Source: Saccoglossus kowalevskii
Lineage: Eukaryota > Hemichordata > Enteropneusta > Harrimaniidae
Reading direction: 5' to 3'
DNA: 25,401 nucleotides
Assembly (NCBI RefSeq): GCF_000003605.2
Contig: NW_003131367.1
Span: 33,008-58,408, forward strand
The notes under the pieces are model-generated. The model searched no databases and was not told the origin of the DNA. It saw only the letters and a program-made list of their open reading frames with translations. The translations under genes were made by a program, and so were the position numbers. Every line of letters starts with the position of its first letter. Position 1 is the stretch's first letter. Positions 20,861 to 25,401 of this stretch are shown here, piece after piece.

Positions 20861-21130
20861 TTAGGGAAGTGTGCATTGGTGATAACTCACAGTTCCAGGG
20901 TGTATTATTGGACGACAGTCAATGGCTTCTGCAACACAACAATGGAGAAATACAGGAGTCTTGCTTGCAGAGGAATGCTGGTATTCTGGAGGGCACCGCT
21001 GATAGCAGGAGATCGCAGAGCAGTTCATACAAGTCTCACAGAATGATGGTTGTAGCCTGTAATATCGTATCGTAGCAGAACACACAGGAAAGCAATTTGA
21101 AGTGACGGACACCAAGTTGAAATGATCCAC
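20861..21130 (-). CDS. Cysteine-rich open frame downstream of minus-strand promoter (doubtful)
   Basis: An 89-codon frame starting from a GTG, with its first ATG at codon 35. It is striking only because it encodes about eleven cysteines (for example CFPVC, CETCMNC, HCC). It begins just downstream of the CCAAT/TATA pair. I do not recognise it, there is no signal peptide, and the lack of a proper start codon argues against a gene. It is probably non-coding sequence inside an LTR-like element, or a fragment of an exon. Confidence 0.12.
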   Translation of the reverse strand: MDHFNLVSVTSNCFPVCSATIRYYRLQPSFCETCMNCSAISCYQRCPPEYQHSSASKTPVFLHCCVAEAIDCRPIIHPGTVSYHQCTLP

Positions 21131-21153
21131 CTAAACTGTCTTTAGTCTGTCCA

Positions 21154-21196
21154 ATTTATAGGCAGTGACACCACCTGGGTTTCCATATGAGCCAAT
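21154..21196 (-). promoter_or_regulatory. CCAAT-TATA core promoter on minus strand
   Basis: On the minus strand CTGATTGGCTC precedes CCTATAAATTGG with textbook spacing, which would place initiation near 21125-21130. No other site in the window shows both elements this cleanly. Confidence 0.4.
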
Positions 21197-21248
21197 CAGA
21201 ATGTAATTGCAGCTGTGTCACGTAGGCAACTCAGTAGATCATCAACAT

Positions 21249-21376
21249 CCTTTGTTATTCAAATAACAGCACACCTGGTAGATTCCAATTCCCCTTCCAA
21301 AGTTGTAAACACCCTTTGTTATGTAAATTACAAGCACACCTGTTAGAACCCACTGTTCTTCCAGAGTTGAAAACAA
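21249..21376. repeat. 64-bp tandem duplication
   Basis: Two copies (starts 21249 and 21313) share CCTTTGTTAT, ACAGCACACCTG/ACAAGCACACCTG, TTCC and AGTTG.AAAC in order. Copy 1 includes the inverted repeat TGTTATTCAAATAACA (21253-21268), which is degraded in copy 2. Confidence 0.8.
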
Positions 21377-23152
21377 GTATGACCTGTCAATCACTTTTAT
21401 GACAGTTATCACAATGCGCACCGTTTCTTCTATGATTCCATGCACACTTCCATTTGCAGGGTTTGAGGTAATATGACAAAAACATGAAATAAAGGATGCT
21501 GACAATCTGTACAGGTTGTTATTGTTCGTCGTACAAAAGAGCGGTCTTATTATTTGTAGTGAACACATAGTGATCGAATGATTTATAATTTCTGTAATAT
21601 AGAAATATTTAACGCCTATAGTGTGGCTTACTCCAGATTACCTATGTACAACATTTTTATTAAATTCTGTTGGGTGAGTAACGAGAAATCAGTGGAAAGG
21701 TTAAACAATTATTATGCAAATTGTGTGATGAATATGGATGATTTATAATAATGAACATGGAAGATCTGCACCTTGACGCAGATAATCTATTCACCGATTT
21801 TCACTGAAATCTATTCAGTTAATGTTGTTGTTGTTGAAATATATGTTGGAAAGTAGAACATTGCCTAATTAATCTGGAATTAGGTATATAATATGCAAAT
21901 TTAAAGCAGGAAAATATTTGTTGTCAGCACACAATTGTTCTTCGAAACATGATATTATCTTGAACGTAATCTAGACTTCATGTTGTCTATGATAAATATT
22001 GATTCAAATATTATCCCACGGTTTGCGCTATTCAATTAATCATATATTAGTATTTATTATGCAAATTGTATTATGCAAATCAAGTAACTATCATTCAAAT
22101 TTAAAAGTTGTGCACTAACACTAATAACAAATTCGTTTACCGCACATCAATGTCCTTCTGAACGTCATACTTACGGAATGATTAAACATATTACAAGGAA
22201 TTACTGTTTCAAATTCGCTGTTGCCATACGTCAACCCATCTAAGAATGCGGTGTATAAAACAGATTTTTTAGAGTTGTCATTACTGTGCTAATAACCAAA
22301 ATAAATAACTAGATTTTAAGGCAAAACTTGTTTCCGTTAATTTACACTGGACAAGTAAGGGATCATGTTATATTATGTTATATACTAATCATCTGTTTCA
22401 ATAATGTATTCAAATTTGTGTATGTGTAACTTGTACATAACGTATATATTAATCTCGCTGATAATAGAGTATTTTCACAAAACTAAAAAAAAAATAGGGA
22501 GAAAACAACTTAGACCCAACTATATCTTAGTAGAATACTACATGAAAACCACTCATGATCATTCCTGTATTTGGCTTTATACTTGTATATTCTATAGCGA
22601 TAAGATCTTGTTCCATATATGTGCAATAATAACCAAAATATCACCCAAAATACACAAGTTGACAATACATATTTTTTGTTGTTTATACAATTAGGTTTTT
22701 GTGCCATCCAGTGAGGCGTACATGCATACAATTTTCGCTCTACTCGCGCAAAACCACAATCCAAGTTTTTCAGTATCGATATCGTTCGGAACGAGATTGC
22801 AGATTATTCATGGTACATGTAATAGGCTACAACGATCGCCGTTGGTTAATAATATAAATGCAGATTGTTTATTAGCTATTGGATATTGAAATGTAAAGTA
22901 CCATATATATATATGCACATGTAAAAATCAATTATTTTTCTTGACATGTTTATTTATTTTGAAAGAACTCACTTAAGGCAATGAGATTAATTAACTATAG
23001 GCGCAGTCTAGCATTTATTGTAGACTACTCGATAGACTATGCTCTGTCAACCACAATTCGCCGTAGCTGAATAGAATGTTAGCCATTTTGAATCATGTCA
23101 GCCACCATTATTATGTTATAGATTATAGAAATACTAAACTATACTAAACTAC
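21377..23152. other. Presumed intronic sequence with octamer cluster
   Basis: AT-rich and without recognised genes. Four ATGCAAAT octamers, all on the + strand, lie at 21714, 21893, 22059 and 22073. A short hairpin is formed by CCTAATT (21864-21870) and AATTAGG (21878-21884). Open frames of 84-108 codons on both strands are not recognised. Confidence 0.5.
21714..22080 (+). promoter_or_regulatory. Cluster of four ATGCAAAT octamers
   Basis: ATGCAAAT is the classical POU/Oct site. Three of the four copies are preceded by ATT and two are 14 bp apart in a tandem TTATGCAAAT pair. At this composition about 0.01-0.02 copies per strand would be expected in 370 bp. They may be a POU-responsive intronic enhancer or simply relics of a local duplication. 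Confidence 0.3.
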
Positions 23153-24190
23153 TAGTTACAGTGAGAGGTTATAGTGATAGAGTATAGCGAAATGATAAGG
23201 TGAGAGATTACAGCGAGAAGCTACAATGATAACATACAATGAGGAGTCACAGTGAGAGGTTACAGTGAGAGGTAACGAAAGGGTTACAGTGAGAAGTCAC
23301 AGTAAGAGGTTACGGTGAGAAGCCACAGAGATGTTACAGTAAGAGGAAGAGTACCTTCTTCCCCTTACTGTAACCCCTCTGTGAGAGGGTACTGCGAAAA
23401 GAAAAGTGAGAGGGTACAGTGATAGCATACAATGAGGAGTCACAGTGAGAGGTTATGGTGAGAGGTCCCAGTGAGAGGTAACGAAAGGGTTACAGTGAGA
23501 GTTCACAGTAAGAGGTTACGTTGAGAGGCCACAGAGAGGTTACAGTAAGAGGGTTCAGTGATAGCATACAACACGTCGCAATACATTTTGCTGGATCAGT
23601 AAGAGATCTCAGTGAGAAGTTACAGTGAAAGGTTACGGCGAGAGATCACAATGGGAGGTTACAGTGAGAGGTAACGAAAGAGTTACAGTGAGAGGTCACA
23701 GTAAGAGGACACAGTGCAAGATAACAGTGAGAGGTTAGAGTGAGGAGTCATAGTGAGAGGTAACGGTGAGAGATCATAGTGAGAGGTTACAATGTAAGGT
23801 AACATTCAGATGTCTTAATGAGAGGTCACAATGAGAGGTCGAAGTGAGAGGTCACAGTGAGAGGTCACGGTGAGAGGTCACAGTGAGAGTTCATGGTGAG
23901 AGGTCTCAGTGAGAGGTTACGATAAGATGTCATCACGGTGAGAGGATTCAGAGAAAGGTCAGAGAGAGAAGTTAAAGTAAGAGCAAAGTTATAGTGAGAG
24001 GCCACAGAGAGTGTCTACAGTGCGAGGTCGAGGTGAGAGGTTACAGTGAGTGGTCACAGTGTGAGTGAGGTTACAGTGAGAGGCCAGAGAGAGGTCATAG
24101 AAAGAGGTTACAGTGAGAGGCCTCAGAGAAAGTTCAGAGAGAGTCAGAGTCAAAAGTTCAAGTGATTGGTTGCCGTTAGAGATCACTGTG
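23153..24190. repeat. 13-bp purine-rich minisatellite
   Basis: About 1 kb of diverged tandem copies of GAGAGGTTACAGT (variants GAGAGGTCACAGT, GAGAAGTCACAGT and others). Length changes are frequent (AGAGAGAGG, GTAACGAAAGGG). The + strand is strongly purine-rich except for one inverted block at 23356-23381. Confidence 0.95.
23326..23381. repeat. Inverted block (hairpin) inside the 13-bp array
   Basis: The left arm 23326-23350 and right arm 23357-23381 pair at 22 of 25 positions around a ~6-nt loop. The right arm is the array motif in reverse orientation (CTTACTGTAACCCCTCTG). This is a local fold-back inversion of repeat units. Confidence 0.85.
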
Positions 24191-24477
24191 AATGTGATTA
24201 AAATAAGATCCTAGTTTGGGCTTTATTTTTTTCTCATTTTGTTATTATGTTTTTAATTATTCATTTTCAAATTACACTTTACTTGTTTTTAATTTATTAT
24301 TTATTTGCTGGTAGTTTTTTAAGACGCTTCTGTAATCGCGAAATCCCTCAATGATCTGACCCAATGTTCATGATAATCTCGTTTAAGCTGCAGCCAAACA
24401 CATCTAATCTTTTATGTCAAACAGGCTAATTCAAAAAAATTAATGTTTAAGAACAAAAGATTGTGTTGTGTGACGTT
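24191..24477. other. AT-rich spacer
   Basis: T/A-rich sequence after the minisatellite with runs such as TTTTAATTTATTATTTATTT. Nothing recognised. Confidence 0.5.
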
Positions 24478-24787
24478 AATTGCATTTCGAAGACAATCGT
24501 CTCATTCGAAAGTCGAATAGCGGAAATACCAGGAAAAGGTGTTTAGATATACCTAATTACACAAAGAACATAGAATACTTTCCTGTGGTATTTGAAACGA
24601 AAAATTGTCATTCCAGCTCAGCAGCCAATCAGCGACGGCCTTACAGTCAGATGACAATTTCGGTTTCAAATACCCCTGGAAAGTGTTCTATGTTCTTCGT
24701 GTAATTAGGTGTTCGTATGCAAGGGATTTTTCAACACAAAAACGCCGAATTCGGCCGAATTTTGTTATCGGTTGGCGAATCGCATTT
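24478..24787. mobile_element. Foldback (MITE-like) element, ~310 bp
   Basis: Inner arms 24551-24611 and 24651-24710 are inverted copies, about 92% identical over the first 48 nt from ACCTAATTACAC, with a 39-nt spacer. Outside them the ends are weaker but still complementary: TTGCATTTCG on the left matches the reverse complement of CGAATCGCA on the right, and TCGAATAGCGG pairs with CCGAATTCGGC. No transposase is present and no clear target-site duplication was seen. If transcribed it would form a hairpin with a ~60-bp inner stem. Confidence 0.65.
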
Positions 24788-25137
24788 TTGTGAAAGATTG
24801 GTATTTTTGTCCAGATTTGTAGGAATCTGAAAAAAACACATCTGACACAACTTGTCTCTTATTTAGTTGTAAGCTGCATTCAAGATGGCGGCCCCATATA
24901 GTAAATATCGTATTCATTTTATTATTACGTGAGCGCCAGCTGACTGTGCTATCGACCTACGAAATTACCCTGTATTGTCACAGAGCAAATACATATGATT
25001 AATTGATTCATAAATCGTAACAAATCTTGCATAATCTAGTACACTCTGGTTCAGAAATAATTTAGTATAAATCGCATGTAGTAACACTGACAACTAGCTA
25101 TTGGGCCGTCACGCGACCAAACTGTTTAATACATACT
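24788..25137. other. Spacer with ATTCAAGATGGCGGC motif
   Basis: Mostly unremarkable. GCATTCAAGATGGCGGCC at 24876-24893 contains a YY1-like core and has a near-copy in inverse orientation at 19961-19980. No exon was recognised. Confidence 0.45.
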
Positions 25138-25401
25138 GTAGTGTAATAGTGAATACCTTACTAGCTGTCAGAGTAGTGTAATAGTGTATACTTTACTAAC
25201 TGTAACAGTAGTGTAATAGTGTATACTTTACTAACTGTCAGAGTAGAGTAATAGTGAATACTTTACTAGCTGTCAGAGTAGTGTAATAGTGTATACTTTA
25301 CTAGCTGTCAGAGTAGTGTAATAGTGAATACCTTACTAACTGTAACAGTAGTGCGATAGTGTACACATTACTAACTGTAACAGTAGTGTGATAGTGCATA
25401 C
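25138..25401. repeat. 35-bp tandem array, runs off the window
   Basis: Seven full units and one partial, starting exactly every 35 bp (25138, 25173, 25208, 25243, 25278, 25313, 25348, 25383). The unit begins GTAGTGTAATAGTGTATACT and continues TTACTAACTGTCAGA. Variants alternate at GAATACC/GTATACT and GTCAGA/GTAACA. The array continues beyond the window. Confidence 0.97.

Larger units (their letters stand above)
20640..21376 (-). mobile_element. LTR-like block with CCAAT-TATA promoter, minus strand
   Basis: Richer in G+C than its surroundings. Reading the minus strand, a 64-bp tandem duplication (21376-21249) is followed by an inverted CCAAT box (21192-21196 on +), then TATAAAT (21154-21160) about 35 bp later, then ~370 bp ending with an ATTAAA-type poly(A) signal near 20782-20787. 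Duplicated upstream repeats, CCAAT, TATA and poly(A) signal in this order resemble a solo LTR (U3-R-U5). I could not find the terminal TG...CA or a target-site duplication, and no gag or pol is present. An alternative is a real promoter antisense to the receptor gene. Confidence 0.35.

Noticed and set aside
21242-21568. 108-codon minus-strand open frame
   Set aside because: Runs through the 64-bp duplication and ends just upstream of the CCAAT/TATA pair. No recognisable domain.
25138-25401. CRISPR-like array (also considered for 3598-3810)
   Set aside because: Units are contiguous with no unique spacers, no cas genes are nearby, and the genome is clearly animal.
18696-25401. Second exon of the receptor gene
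   Set aside because: Looked for a hydrophobic strand with cysteine and a GDYVFF-like segment after a splice acceptor on the + strand. None was found by eye, though a short exon could be missed.

Overview
This window looks like draft assembly from a bilaterian animal. It is AT-rich overall (roughly two thirds A+T by eye), almost empty of coding sequence, full of satellite and minisatellite arrays, and carries a 50-base N gap inside one array. CpG is common in the coding exon and elsewhere, so the DNA lacks the strong CpG depletion of vertebrates. Together with a tRNA-derived SINE-like element and foldback elements, this fits a marine invertebrate such as a mollusc, but the phylum is inference and not proven.

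The one securely recognised gene is on the + strand: the first coding exon (17957-18695) of a natriuretic-peptide-receptor-like protein. It has a signal peptide followed by the N-terminal half of the ANF-receptor ligand-binding fold. The exon ends at a strong GT donor (GAG|GTACGT), leaving a phase-1 intron just before the position that precedes the second disulfide partner in vertebrate receptors. No later exon is recognisable, so intron 1 probably fills the remaining ~6.7 kb. Upstream of the ATG are an overlapping out-of-frame uORF, a TATAAA and a 16-bp perfect palindrome.

Layout: 1-979 is a 47-bp satellite with a dimeric section. 980-3597 has nothing recognisable. 3598-3810 is a 50-bp tandem repeat. 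5319-5778 holds two identical 51-bp copies bracketing decayed ~45-bp repeats, the second copy sitting between inverted repeats. 6420-6670 is a degenerate short tandem repeat. 7320-8080 has SINE-like material. 9472-9535 is an AATG microsatellite. 12676-13083 (minus) is an unusually long open frame of unknown meaning. 13579-14644 is a 19-bp array with the assembly gap. 16961-17032 is (AT)36. 17776-18695 is the promoter candidate and exon 1. 18696-25401 is presumed intron. It contains an LTR-like block on the minus strand (about 20640-21376), a cluster of ATGCAAAT octamers (21714-22080), a 13-bp minisatellite with an inverted block (23153-24190), a ~310-bp foldback element (24478-24787) and a 35-bp array running off the end (25138-25401).

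Tandem arrays with about ten different unit lengths make up about 4.4 kb (~17%). I found no convincing evidence of a novel multi-gene system. The most interesting signals are structural: the captured 51-bp repeat inside a hairpin, the foldback element, the higher-order repeat organisation, and the palindrome/TATA arrangement upstream of the receptor exon.
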